64,000 nt of DNA from NCBI GenBank assembly GCA_002392765.1, contig DGHT01000061.1:28911-92910 (forward strand). Direction: 5' to 3'. Below, piece by piece: positions 26,005 through 34,284 of the stretch; the stretch's first letter is position 1, and every line of letters starts with the position of its first letter. Both the position numbers and the translations under genes were made by a program. The notes under the pieces were generated by a model that worked only from the letters and a program-made list of their open reading frames with translations, did no database searches and had not been told where the DNA came from. The stretch is from Verrucomicrobia bacterium UBA3841. GTDB lineage: Bacteria; Verrucomicrobiota; Kiritimatiellia; RFP12; UBA1067.

Positions 26005-26193
26005 ATTTCTCTACAAGCGTGGATTTACCGATTCTGCGACCCGGAGCTTCGCCTTCACGCCCTATCGGGGAAATACCTCGGGAAGCACGCCGTAAGCCTC
26101 ACATACTCGTACAGTATGGTACTCCGGCTCGTGCTGACGGACTCCGATATATACCTTCTCGATGTCGGCACGCACGATGAGGTATACAGATAA
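26005..26193 (+). pseudogene. C-terminal two thirds of a RelE/ParE-type toxin
   Basis: The 62 codons up to the TAA encode AWIYRFCDPELRLHALSGKY, then SLTYSYSMVLRLVLTDSDIY and LLDVGTHDEVYR. This matches the second half of RelE/StbE-type mRNA interferase toxins (L-x-G-K/R, a Y-x-I/M-V strand, a D-I-G-x-H-D-x-V-Y end). The roughly 25 N-terminal residues are not found in any frame upstream, and no antitoxin gene is adjacent. The break coincides with the start of the remnant on the other strand at 25998. Confidence 0.55.
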
Positions 26194-26298
26194 TTAATAT
26201 ATTTGGATTTTACTATTCAATATATAGCATAAAATCAAATAATTTGTAAAATAATAACAAAAAAACCGCATGGAATATTTCGTTTATGTTTTTTCTTC

Positions 26299-26327
26299 TT
26301 GCATTGCCATTTTCGTTGTGATATAAT
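26299..26327 (+). promoter_or_regulatory. rpsP promoter
   Basis: TTGCAT (26299-26304), a 17-base spacer and TATAAT (26322-26327, preceded by TGA) form a strong promoter 40 bases before the rpsP ATG. The 100 bases upstream (26194-26298) are very A+T-rich and may act as an UP element. No gene is seen there. Confidence 0.75.
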
Positions 26328-26367
26328 ATTCAGCAATTATTCCATCGCAACGGAGAAATAAAAAACT

Positions 26368-26661
26368 ATGGTAAAAATCAGAATGCGTCGCACTGGGTGC
26401 AAAAACCACGCCGCCTACCGCATCGTCGCGGCAGACGAGCGCAGCCCCCGCGACGGCAAGTTCCTGGAAATTCTCGGCTGGTACGATACCCAGCTCAAAG
26501 AGAACAATTTCAAGCTCGACATAGAGCGCGTCGACCATTGGCTCTCGAAGGGCGCAAAGCCCTCCACGACGGTCGCCTCGCTGATTCGCCGCGCGAAAAA
26601 CCCCGACATCAAGCCGCACCACGCGCGCAAATCCCAGAAGGCCGAAGCCAAGAAGGCCTGA
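26368..26661 (+). CDS. rpsP: 30S ribosomal protein S16
   Basis: This 97-residue protein begins MVKIRMRRTGCKNHAAYRIV and continues with DGKFLEILGWYDTQ, the S16 core. The C-terminal tail is lysine- and alanine-rich. S16 binds 16S rRNA early in 30S assembly. The ATG has a GGAG about 12 bases upstream. The gene is followed after 14 bases by rplS. The usual rimM and trmD between them are missing. Confidence 0.97.
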   Translation: MVKIRMRRTGCKNHAAYRIVAADERSPRDGKFLEILGWYDTQLKENNFKLDIERVDHWLSKGAKPSTTVASLIRRAKNPDIKPHHARKSQKAEAKKA

Positions 26662-26675
26662 TAAGGAGGTAAGTC

Positions 26676-27044
26676 ATGGGCAAAAAGATATTGGACAAAA
26701 TCAACGCTGAGCAGACGGCAAAGCTCGCGGAGAAGAACTTCCCCGAATTCCACACCGGCGACATAGTCCGCGTCTCCATCAAGATCAAGGAAGGCGACAA
26801 GTTCCGCATTCAGGATTTCGAGGGCAAGGTTCTCGCGATCGACAACGGACGCAAGAACGTGACCGGCAACTTCACCGTCAGCCGCGAAAGCTACGGCGTG
26901 AGAGTCGAAAAGCTCTTCCCCTTCAACAGTCCCTGGATCCAGGCCATAAAGGTCGTCAAAAAGGCCCCGTCGTGGCGTTCCAAACTCTACACCGAGCGCA
27001 CGTTCTGCTCGCACAAGGCAGTCCGCAAGCTCGTCAAGAAATAA
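26676..27044 (+). CDS. rplS: 50S ribosomal protein L19
   Basis: This 122-residue protein contains FHTGDIVRVSIKIKEGDKFR, IQDFEGKVLAI and ESYGVRVEKLFPFNSP, the L19 signature, and a basic C-terminus. L19 lies at the 30S-50S interface. A perfect AAGGAGGT site precedes the ATG. A strong intrinsic terminator follows at 27071, closing the two-gene rpsP-rplS unit. Confidence 0.97.
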   Translation: MGKKILDKINAEQTAKLAEKNFPEFHTGDIVRVSIKIKEGDKFRIQDFEGKVLAIDNGRKNVTGNFTVSRESYGVRVEKLFPFNSPWIQAIKVVKKAPSWRSKLYTERTFCSHKAVRKLVKK

Positions 27045-27070
27045 GAAACCCCGGTTGCGGCGGAATTGGG

Positions 27071-27102
27071 AAAGAGGCGCTTTTCAAAGCGCCTCTTTTT
27101 TT
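27071..27102 (+). terminator. Intrinsic terminator after rplS
   Basis: A 13-bp perfect stem, AAAGAGGCGCTTT and AAAGCGCCTCTTT with a TC loop, runs into a T tract. It could also end transcripts coming from the right. Confidence 0.92.
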
Positions 27103-27116
27103 GCACCCTCACCGAT

Positions 27117-27288
27117 TCCGCCGGCAGGATGGCATATCCCCCAACCGAAGGTTGTCCGCAACGCGGATGCCCTAGCAGGGGTGCTTTCCCAGTTAGTGAC
27201 GGAGCGGGACGCACCCCTGTAGCCATCGCTATCGCGACTCGCTGCGCTCGGGGGATACCCATCTCCTTGGCGGCTTTCCCAGTCACCC
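27117..27288. repeat. Dispersed repeat-like sequence between rplS and rnhB
   Basis: There is no gene here. The region carries TGACGGAGCGGGACGCACC (27197-27215), the reverse complement of the unit at 20844-20873, and GGGGGATACC and TTGGCGGCTTTCCCAGTCA, both similar to sequence at 20970-21060. The same element cluster therefore appears in two places. Confidence 0.6.
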
Positions 27289-27942
27289 TCAATTCCACAA
27301 ATCTGGAAGGAGGCATTCGGCTACGGGGGCGAAACTTCTGCGGTGTTCGGGACACGGACCTAGCCTGCGGATCGCTTCCATGTGCGCTTTCGTCGGATAG
27401 CCCTTGTGTTTTGCGAAGCCGTAGCCAGGATACGTTTCTTCGAGACGCAGACAGTCGGCATCCCTGGACGTCTTTGCGAGAATCGACGCGGCCGCGACAA
27501 GGAGTGATTTCGAGTCTCCCTTCACCAGATTCCGCGATTCGCAGGGAAGCCCTTTGACGGGGAGTCCGTCCACAAGCGCGACAAAGCGCCCAGCGCGCTC
27601 TCCGACCTTCCGCAGCACCTCTTCGACGGCGCGGCGCATCGCCAAATGCGTTGCGTTCAGTATGTTTATCGCGTCGATTTCGGCGGGGCTCGCAGACGCG
27701 ACGGCCCATACGCAGCCAGGCGCGTTTTTTATCTCCTCGGCGAGTTTTCCACGTTTCGCCGCGGAGAGCTTCTTTGAATCGTCGATTCCCTTCCACGGGC
27801 CGTCCATAAGAACGGCTGCTTTGTCGAGAGGCGCGTATACGGCTCCCGCGAAAACGGCTCCGGCCAGAGGGCCCCTTCCCGCCTCGTCGACTCCGATCAC
27901 CCCGGCGCAAAGAGAACGCTCGACGTCAAGCGATACCGGCAT
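27289..27942 (-). CDS. rnhB: Ribonuclease HII
   Basis: This 217-residue protein has GVIGVDEAGRGPLAG near residue 14, carrying the first catalytic Asp-Glu pair, then DSKKLSAAKRGKLAEEI, and later VALVDGLPVKGLP with a further acidic residue. RNase HII cuts RNA of RNA-DNA hybrids, including single ribonucleotides left by replication. The start overlaps the U32 peptidase gene's end by 17 bases, so it is the last gene of the dnaB unit. A longer frame on the same strand, shifted by one, is a shadow. Confidence 0.93.
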   Translation of the reverse strand: MPVSLDVERSLCAGVIGVDEAGRGPLAGAVFAGAVYAPLDKAAVLMDGPWKGIDDSKKLSAAKRGKLAEEIKNAPGCVWAVASASPAEIDAINILNATHLAMRRAVEEVLRKVGERAGRFVALVDGLPVKGLPCESRNLVKGDSKSLLVAAASILAKTSRDADCLRLEETYPGYGFAKHKGYPTKAHMEAIRRLGPCPEHRRSFAPVAECLLPDLWN

Positions 27943-29221
27943 CGGCGTCCCCTTCCGGCGTTTTGCGGCTTTCGACGAAAAAGACCTTGTCCCCCACGCG
28001 GCAGCGCGGCGCTTTCAGCGTGACCCACTCTCCTTTCAGAGCGCGGTCCAGAACGGCATCGTCGCGGCGCAATTCCCCGGCGGTCAACTCGACGACACCC
28101 GTCGTAGGCCCGTGTATCTGGATACGGTCGCCTGTAGCGAGCGGACGGTCCTGCACCTTTATCTGCGCGATTCCGGCCTTGAGGAAATAGTCTATCACAA
28201 TTCCCACGTGCCTCTTGACCGTCGTGGCGAGAGAATTTTCGCTGTCGGTGAACTGTCCCGTTCCCGGCCGTCCGAAATAAAGCCCTTCGGAAAATTCGCG
28301 GTGGAACACGGTCTCGACCTTGTCTCTCAAACGGCGCTTCAAAGCGTCGTCGTACTTTCCCGCCGCATACGCGTCGACAGCCTCGCGGTACGCCTCGACG
28401 CACGTCTTTACGTAATTCGCGTTTCTCGCCCGTCCTTCGATCTTGAACGACGAGACACCCGCCTCGATCAGAAGATCGACGAATCCGACGGAACAAAGAT
28501 CTTTTGCGGAAAGAACGGTGTGCGGTTCCACCTCGTAGCGCGCCCTGGCCTCGGCATGGACCGGTTTGCCGTCGGGCCCCTCGTACAGATCGACGGCCTT
28601 CACGAGAAAGCGCCGGCGGCACGGCTGGACGCATTCGCCCCTGCAGGCGCTCTTGCCGAAGGCGTCGTGGCTCATGAAGCACCTTCCCGATTCCGCGACG
28701 CATTGCGCCCCGTGGACGAAACACTCGATTTCAGCGCCGGTCGCGTCTACGATCCTCCTCACCTCGTCAAGCGTGCATTCGCGGGCGAGAACGACGCGCG
28801 ATGCCCCCTGGGCGAGAAGGAACGACACGGCGGCGGAATTGGACGTGGACATCTGCGTTGATATATGGAACGCCGCGCCGTGCTTTTTGCAGAGGGATAT
28901 CACCCCCCAATCTGAAACGATGAAAGCGTCGACCCACGGTTTCGCCTCGATGATCGTCTTTTCGACATCAGCGAGCTCCCCTTCGAATACTATGGAGTTG
29001 AGCGTGAGATACCTTTTAACCCTGCCGCCGCATCTGCGGGCGATCTCCGGAAGATCGCCCGCCGTGAAGTTCACCCCGCTCGCCTTGCGCATGTTGAAGC
29101 CTTCCAGACCGAAATACACCGCGTCGGCGCCGGCGTCTATGGCAGCCTGCAGACAGATGAAATCGCCTGCGGGCGCAAGTATCTCGGGTTTCTTCCCCGG
29201 AAATTTCCCTTCTCTTCCCAT
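27926..29221 (-). CDS. U32-family peptidase-like protein (tRNA/23S rRNA hydroxylation or collagenase-like family)
   Basis: The start at 29221 (MGREGKFPGKKPEILAPAGD) is preferred to the longer frame. The product is about 431 residues. PEILAPAGD and GADAVYFGLEGFNMR are the N-terminal barrel motifs, and ECFVHGAQCVAESGRCFMS is the U32 signature with its cysteines, followed by CRGECVQPCRR. The family includes proteins such as TrhP (tRNA 5-hydroxyuridine) and RlhA (23S rRNA C2501 hydroxylation) and older members annotated as collagenases. The cysteine set suggests an iron-sulfur-type RNA modification role, which is an inference. It starts four bases after queE, another RNA-modification gene. Confidence 0.85.
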   Translation of the reverse strand: MGREGKFPGKKPEILAPAGDFICLQAAIDAGADAVYFGLEGFNMRKASGVNFTAGDLPEIARRCGGRVKRYLTLNSIVFEGELADVEKTIIEAKPWVDAFIVSDWGVISLCKKHGAAFHISTQMSTSNSAAVSFLLAQGASRVVLARECTLDEVRRIVDATGAEIECFVHGAQCVAESGRCFMSHDAFGKSACRGECVQPCRRRFLVKAVDLYEGPDGKPVHAEARARYEVEPHTVLSAKDLCSVGFVDLLIEAGVSSFKIEGRARNANYVKTCVEAYREAVDAYAAGKYDDALKRRLRDKVETVFHREFSEGLYFGRPGTGQFTDSENSLATTVKRHVGIVIDYFLKAGIAQIKVQDRPLATGDRIQIHGPTTGVVELTAGELRRDDAVLDRALKGEWVTLKAPRCRVGDKVFFVESRKTPEGDADAGIA

Positions 29222-29225
29222 GTCC

Positions 29226-29816
29226 TCACCTGAATCCGAGCAACTTGTGCAGCTGCACTGAAAGCGACCAGCCGTCAAGCTGCGAAAGAACGCTCTTCGC
29301 GGTCGCGAAATCGATTTTCCCGTCTCTGTCGCACGGCGATACGTAGTAGTCCGTCGCGGCGATTTTCTCCCTTACCGTTTTGCAGAATGCGGCGACATCC
29401 TCTCCCGACGCGACAACGCGCACTTCGTCCGCCGACGATATCGCGATCGAATCGGGATATTCCGCCTTGGGCGAACAGGACACGTAGTCGACGAATCCGA
29501 GAATCGGCGAATCCACGGTGCCGTTCGTCTCGACTGCCACCCAGAAACCTTTCCGCTTCAATCCGGCCACAAGTTCCGGAAGGCCCTGAACAAGAGTCGG
29601 CTCTCCGCCGGTCAAGACAACGCTTTTCGGCCGATAGGAGGACACCTCGTCCAAAAGGTCGTTCAAAGAAAGGGAAAAGCGCCTGTTCACGTCCGTATCG
29701 CACCATGGGCAGGCGAGATTGCATCCGGCGAAGCGGACGAACACCGCAGGCCGGCCTGAATTGCGCCCCTCACCCTGGAGCGATTCGAATATTTCTACAA
29801 GATCGAAGTCTTTCAC
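29226..29816 (-). CDS. queE: 7-carboxy-7-deazaguanine synthase QueE
   Basis: The frame is open from an ATG at 29870, but the GTG at 29816 overlaps the upstream stop as GTGA and directly begins KDFDLVEIFESLQGEG, so it is preferred. The product is about 196 residues. CNLACPWCDT carries the CxxxCxxC cluster ligands of a radical SAM enzyme, and VLTGGEPTL is the SAM-binding GGE motif. QueE makes 7-carboxy-7-deazaguanine in the queuosine pathway. Other pathway genes are not in the window. It is coupled to the kinase gene before it and is four bases from the U32 gene. Confidence 0.88.
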   Translation of the reverse strand: MKDFDLVEIFESLQGEGRNSGRPAVFVRFAGCNLACPWCDTDVNRRFSLSLNDLLDEVSSYRPKSVVLTGGEPTLVQGLPELVAGLKRKGFWVAVETNGTVDSPILGFVDYVSCSPKAEYPDSIAISSADEVRVVASGEDVAAFCKTVREKIAATDYYVSPCDRDGKIDFATAKSVLSQLDGWSLSVQLHKLLGFR

Positions 29817-30925
29817 AGTCTTGCGAGGACGCCTCTTATCGATCTTTCGCGCGCTTCGATAGATTCGCACAGACGGAACTGCACGCGCGCGCGGTTCAAG
29901 TTCTGCTCCGGCTTGCTCGTCTTGAAATAGACATTTCCGGCGAGATAGTCCTGGAAGAACCTGAGACCGAGTTCGAACGGGAGAAGACGGATGGAATCGT
30001 AGAGGTAGGCGCGGTCGGCGTCCGTCAGGAACGAACCCGCCTCGCGCATATACCCCTTGCAGAAGGCGGTCGCGAGATCCTCGTCGAAAACCACTTTCGC
30101 AAGATTCGTCTCTTCTTCGCCGGCGGGGTTGCAGATGGAACGCAGGGCGTCGCCGAAGTCGACATGGACGAGTCCGGGCGAAACGGTATCGAGGTCGATC
30201 ATCGCGGTGCCCTTGCCGGTGACATCGTCGATCATTATGTTGTTCACCTTGGGGTCGCCATGGAACATCCTCTTGGCAAGTTCGCCGTTCTTTTCCGCTG
30301 TTTCGAGACAGAGGGCAAGACTGCGGCGCTCTTCGATGAACTTCGCCATCCGCTTAGCCTCCATCGACGAGGTAAGCAGATCCTTGGCCCCCTGCGTCTC
30401 AAGCGTTTTGTCGTAGGAATCCAGATATCCGCCCGTAATATGGAAGCCGGGCAGCGGGTCGCGGATCGTGGATGGATCCATATCGGAGATGAGGTAGTGG
30501 AAATGGCCGAGCGCCGCGCCGCACTCCAAAGCATGTTCGGGACCCTGCGCGACATCGAATGCGTGCGCGGACATGATCCTCGTTATCACGCGCCAGACGT
30601 CGCCGTTCTCGTCTGTCACGTAATCGGAAGAATCCTTCGCCTTGATGATTCTGGGCATCTGCCACACGCGATCGTCGCGCCCCGCCGCCGCGTCCGCCTC
30701 GAGCTTTTCGTGGCAATGCTTCGTCACCTCGTGCATATTCACCATTATCGCCTGCGGATCCGGGAACACGTTCCTGTTCACGCGCTGGAGGATCACCTGC
30801 GTCTCGGTGAATGTGTTGCGGTATATGGCCAGAAACGTATCGTTGATGTTTCCGTTGCCGAAAGGCTGGAGCGAAACGAGTCGCCCTTTGATGTTGAACT
30901 TGTTTACTAGAACGGTGAGTTCCAT
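29813..30925 (-). CDS. Phosphotransferase-family kinase, probably N-acetylhexosamine 1-kinase-like
   Basis: The ATG at 30925 with an AGGGA site upstream is chosen over a longer open frame. The product is about 370 residues. FGNGNINDTFLA is the nucleotide loop, VILQRVNRNVFPDPQAIMVN a conserved N-lobe stretch, FHGDPKVNNIMIDD the catalytic loop (Brenner type), and MIDLDTVSPG the metal-binding aspartate. This pattern fits the APH/choline-kinase fold and, in the QRVN-NVF-DP block, N-acetylhexosamine 1-kinase (NahK). Phosphorylation of GalNAc or GlcNAc is a guess, supported weakly by the GH109 enzyme elsewhere in the window. It lies between the RNase R and queE genes. Confidence 0.8.
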   Translation of the reverse strand: MELTVLVNKFNIKGRLVSLQPFGNGNINDTFLAIYRNTFTETQVILQRVNRNVFPDPQAIMVNMHEVTKHCHEKLEADAAAGRDDRVWQMPRIIKAKDSSDYVTDENGDVWRVITRIMSAHAFDVAQGPEHALECGAALGHFHYLISDMDPSTIRDPLPGFHITGGYLDSYDKTLETQGAKDLLTSSMEAKRMAKFIEERRSLALCLETAEKNGELAKRMFHGDPKVNNIMIDDVTGKGTAMIDLDTVSPGLVHVDFGDALRSICNPAGEEETNLAKVVFDEDLATAFCKGYMREAGSFLTDADRAYLYDSIRLLPFELGLRFFQDYLAGNVYFKTSKPEQNLNRARVQFRLCESIEARERSIRGVLARL

Positions 30926-30950
30926 CGTCTGTTCCCTGCTTGTCGCATTG

Positions 30951-32504
30951 TTATTTTCCGGCCGGAACGAAATCGAGGCGCCGCTGGCCGAAATCGACGC
31001 GCGATATTTCAACCTTCAAACAGTCTCCTGTTTTCCACCGTCCGCCGCCCGCCGCGACGAGCGTCGCGGAAGCCCTGTCGAACCGGACGAATTTCCTGCT
31101 CAATACGGAAATGTGGACAAGACCCGACACGCCGATCTCGGGGATGTCGACGAAACATCCGAACGGGGTGCATTTCGAAATGACGGCATTGTACGTGACG
31201 GGCTGGCGGGACGCCAGCTCCTCTTCGAGAAGCCGGTACTTCTTTATCTCGACAAGGGCGCGCTCCGCCTCCGCCGCGCGCTCTTCCATTTCCGTAGTGT
31301 GCACGGCGAGCTTCTTGAGAGTCTGCGGAGGGATTCTTGCCTGCCCTCCTGCGAGATAGGCGGAAAGCTGTCTGTGGAGAACGAGATCGGGATATCTGCG
31401 TATGGGCGAAGTGAAATGGGCGTAGAACCTTTTGGCAAGCCCGAAGTGGCCGATTTTCGTTCCGTCGTACACCGCCCTTTTCATCGATCTCAAAACCATG
31501 ACCGAAAGAAGCGGCGCGAGAGGATGCTCCTTTATCGCGCCAAGAAAACGCGTAAACGCCTTGGGACTGGAAATATCCCCGCACTTCACTCCGAGCGCCT
31601 TCGACTGCTCGCGCAGTTCGTCGATCTTTTCGGGATCGGGGGATTCGTGCAGACGCGCGAGTATCTTGATCCCCTTGCCCCACAGCTCCGCCGCAACGGC
31701 TTCGTTCGCCGCCACCATGCACTCTTCTATCATCTGGTGCGATTCGTCGTACGGACGCGTCACGATCCCCGACATTTCGCCCGATTCGTCCAGCACCACT
31801 TCCTGCTCCGGAATGTCGATGTCGAGGCCGCCCGCCGAAAACCTGGCCGACCTCAGCTGCGCGGCGAGTTCGTGGACTTCGCGCACGATCTTGCCCCATC
31901 TGCCGCACTTCGTGCCGCCGGAAATGATGGACATGACCTGCTCGTAGGTGAAGCGTTTGCCGGAACGGATTATGGATTTCGCAAACGAGCGTCCGACGGC
32001 CTTTCCGTTCTTGTCGAATTCGATGAACACGGAAAAAGCGAGACGGTCCACCCCGGGCGCGAGAGAGCAAACGCCGTTTGAAAGGCATTCGGGGAGCATC
32101 GGCACGACCTTGTCGGCGAAATATACGCTGGTCGAACGCTTGAAAGCCTCTTTGTCGAGAGCGCCGCCGGCAGGCACGTATTCCGAGACGTCGGCTATGT
32201 GGACGCCCAGGATGCGTTTTCCGCCGCGCGCCGTCTCTATCGAGAGCGCATCGTCGTAATCGCGCGCCGTCACGGGATCGCACGTGAAAATCATCCTGTC
32301 GCGCAGGTCGAGCCTGCCTTTCGCGCTCGCCGGCCTCGCCGCCGCGCGCTTGGCCTCTTCGACGGCTTTCGCCGGAAAATCTCTCCTGATTGAATAGAAA
32401 TCCATCACCGACAGCGTGTCGTCGCACGCTCTTCTGGCCGGTTCAGGATATGCTCGAGCGTCGTTTATTTCACTGACTGCAGGCGTTCTGCGATTCTTTT
32501 TCAT
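30951..32504 (-). CDS. rnr: RNase R/RNB-domain exoribonuclease, short form
   Basis: This protein has 517 residues, against 700-800 for typical RNase R. The catalytic RNB domain starts at RLDLRDRMIFTCDPVTARDY, where the acidic residues of CDPVTARDYDDAL coordinate magnesium, and ends with FTSPIRRYPDLVLHRQL. A C-terminal S1 domain begins at NAVISKCTPFGCFVDIPEIG. The N-terminal cold-shock domains are absent, leaving only about 65 residues before RNB. The enzyme should degrade RNA 3' to 5'. It overlaps the dnaB stop by ATGA. Either this is a truncated form or a lineage-specific short RNase II/R. Confidence 0.85.
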   Translation of the reverse strand: MKKNRRTPAVSEINDARAYPEPARRACDDTLSVMDFYSIRRDFPAKAVEEAKRAAARPASAKGRLDLRDRMIFTCDPVTARDYDDALSIETARGGKRILGVHIADVSEYVPAGGALDKEAFKRSTSVYFADKVVPMLPECLSNGVCSLAPGVDRLAFSVFIEFDKNGKAVGRSFAKSIIRSGKRFTYEQVMSIISGGTKCGRWGKIVREVHELAAQLRSARFSAGGLDIDIPEQEVVLDESGEMSGIVTRPYDESHQMIEECMVAANEAVAAELWGKGIKILARLHESPDPEKIDELREQSKALGVKCGDISSPKAFTRFLGAIKEHPLAPLLSVMVLRSMKRAVYDGTKIGHFGLAKRFYAHFTSPIRRYPDLVLHRQLSAYLAGGQARIPPQTLKKLAVHTTEMEERAAEAERALVEIKKYRLLEEELASRQPVTYNAVISKCTPFGCFVDIPEIGVSGLVHISVLSRKFVRFDRASATLVAAGGGRWKTGDCLKVEISRVDFGQRRLDFVPAGK

Positions 32505-33985
32505 GACAACGGATCTTCAAACCTTTCATGTCCCTGCGGCGGCGGCTCCGATGTGGTGAATTCGCCTTTCCGCTCTATTTCCCGATCGAAGAACCTGGTG
32601 TATTCGCGGACGAAGTTGACTCTCACCTCGCCGGTTTCGCCGTTTCTGTTCTTCGCGACGTCTATGATCGCCAGAGTCTCGTCCGAGGACTCCGGATCTT
32701 TTGCGTTTCTGGACGGACGCCGCAGAAGGAATACGACGTCCGCGTCCTGTTCGATCGCGCCGGAATCGCGCAAGTCTGAAAGTTTAGGTTTTTCATACTT
32801 GTCGCCTCTCTGTTCGTTCGCGCGCGAAAGCTGTGAAAGGACGATTACCGGAATCTTCAATTCCTTGGCCATCGCCTTTATCTGCTGCGAAATCATTCCG
32901 ACCTCTATCTGCCGGCTCGCCTGTTTCGCCGCCTCCCGGCACGTGCACAGCTGGAGATAGTCAATCACGATAAGTTCGATGCCGTGCGCCTTTTTCGCGC
33001 GCCTGGCCCTCGCGCGCAAGTCCATGATGTCAAGGCCGGCGGAATCGTCGACGTATATCGGCGCGTCCTTCAGATCCCCCGTCGCCTTGAAGAGATTCTG
33101 CATGAGCATTTCCTTTTCGGACTTCGGACAGAGATTCCTGTTCAGGCGCCACGTGTCGATCCTGGCCCTTCCCGCCACCATGCGGCGCGTCAGCGCCTCG
33201 ACGGGCATTTCGAGGGAGAATATCATCACGGGATGCTTCTTGCCGCCGTCCGTCTTGACAGGCATGTCGTTCATGTCCATTCCGAGAGCGCAGCTCTCGG
33301 CGATATTCATCGCGAGAGATGTCTTGCCGACGGAAGGTCGCGCGGCGATTACTATCATCTCGGCGTTTTTGAGCCCCTGGAGTTTTTCGTCAAGATGCGT
33401 AAGCCCCGTCGAAAGACCCTCGAACGTCGTTCCGTTCGACGTGAACATGTCGTGGAGACGCGAAAAACCGTTTTCGACGGCGTCGCTCCACGACATGGTC
33501 TTCGAGGATCCCATGCCGATTTCAAGAAACGCCTTTTCAGCCTCGCCCAGCACGACATTCGGATCCGGCCAGTCGCTCTCGTCGTAGCATTTGTCGAGCA
33601 CGCCGGCGGCGCGCTCGATCATCGTGCGCCTCAAATGCTTCGCCTTGACGATGTTTATGTAATGCTCGGCGTGGGCGGTCGTGGGCGTCTGGTCGATGAG
33701 ACTTTGGATGTACGCCACGCCTCCTATGGAATCAAGCTTGCCGTCGGTCTTTAGCGAATCTATCAGTACGAGTGCGTCGAGGGGCTTGCCCAGACGGTTC
33801 AAGAGGAGCATCGCCGAGTACACGGTTCTGTTGCGCGGATCGAAAAAGGATTCCTCGGTAACGCCGCCGGCAAGACAGAGATCCATGACGCGGTCGCGGT
33901 CGCGGCCTGATGTGTCGAGCAAAATCGACCCCAGAACGGCGCGTTCCGCTTCAATGCTGCTGGGAGGTGTTTTTATCTGGTCCAT
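32501..33985 (-). CDS. dnaB: Replicative DNA helicase DnaB
   Basis: The likely start is the ATG at 33985 (MDQIKTPPSSIEAERAVLGS); the frame extends to a TTG at 33997 without a ribosome site. The product is about 494 residues. The N-terminal collar has IEAERAVLGSILLD. Walker A is ARPSVGKTSLAMNIAE, and Walker B is VIDYLQL followed by the H3 motif LSQLSRANEQRGDK. The C-terminal RecA-like core includes SDLRDSGAIEQDADVVFLL. DnaB unwinds DNA at the replication fork. It is the first gene of a six-gene reverse operon and is preceded by an extended -10 box. Confidence 0.95.
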   Translation of the reverse strand: MDQIKTPPSSIEAERAVLGSILLDTSGRDRDRVMDLCLAGGVTEESFFDPRNRTVYSAMLLLNRLGKPLDALVLIDSLKTDGKLDSIGGVAYIQSLIDQTPTTAHAEHYINIVKAKHLRRTMIERAAGVLDKCYDESDWPDPNVVLGEAEKAFLEIGMGSSKTMSWSDAVENGFSRLHDMFTSNGTTFEGLSTGLTHLDEKLQGLKNAEMIVIAARPSVGKTSLAMNIAESCALGMDMNDMPVKTDGGKKHPVMIFSLEMPVEALTRRMVAGRARIDTWRLNRNLCPKSEKEMLMQNLFKATGDLKDAPIYVDDSAGLDIMDLRARARRAKKAHGIELIVIDYLQLCTCREAAKQASRQIEVGMISQQIKAMAKELKIPVIVLSQLSRANEQRGDKYEKPKLSDLRDSGAIEQDADVVFLLRRPSRNAKDPESSDETLAIIDVAKNRNGETGEVRVNFVREYTRFFDREIERKGEFTTSEPPPQGHERFEDPLS

Positions 33986-33996
33986 GCGGTTTGTCA

Positions 33997-34241
33997 ATTA
34001 TGAAATTGTGAAATTACGGAATTGCGGAAGGACGCGATCACGGGTATCGCCCGAACGCAGCGAGACGCACAAGCGGTCGCCAGAGGCGTGCGCTCCGTCA
34101 AGGAGATGTGTATACCGCGGTCGAAGACCATCCTTATGTCATTGAAGAATTTCATTTTTCAAGATTATTATTATATCAAAACGGTTCGATAATTGCGACA
34201 ATATTTCAGGGAGACGGAGCAAGATGCTCCATCTCCTTGAT
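33997..34241. repeat. Intergenic repeats upstream of dnaB
   Basis: 33997-34028 is a simple repeat resembling (TGAAATTG)n, with TGAAATTGTGAAATTACGGA then ATTGCGG. GCTCCGTCAAGGAGATG (34092-34108) and GCTCCATCTCCTTGAT (34226-34241) are parts of the REP-like unit seen at 20.8 kb. 34210-34236 forms a 12-bp stem (one wobble) around AGA. There is no gene in 33986-34284. Confidence 0.65.
34170..34178 (-). promoter_or_regulatory. Candidate dnaB operon promoter (extended -10)
   Basis: TGATATAAT lies on the reverse strand, 184 bases from the dnaB ATG. No good -35 is seen at 17 bases, which is common for extended -10 promoters. Confidence 0.5.
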
Positions 34242-34284
34242 GCGGCATCTGGAGCAAGGAGATTCGGAATAAGGCGTGTGCTTG

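Noticed and set aside
34210..34236. Hairpin after argS as an intrinsic terminator
   Set aside because: On the reverse transcript it is followed by CTGAAATATTG, not a U tract. It is part of the dispersed repeat.
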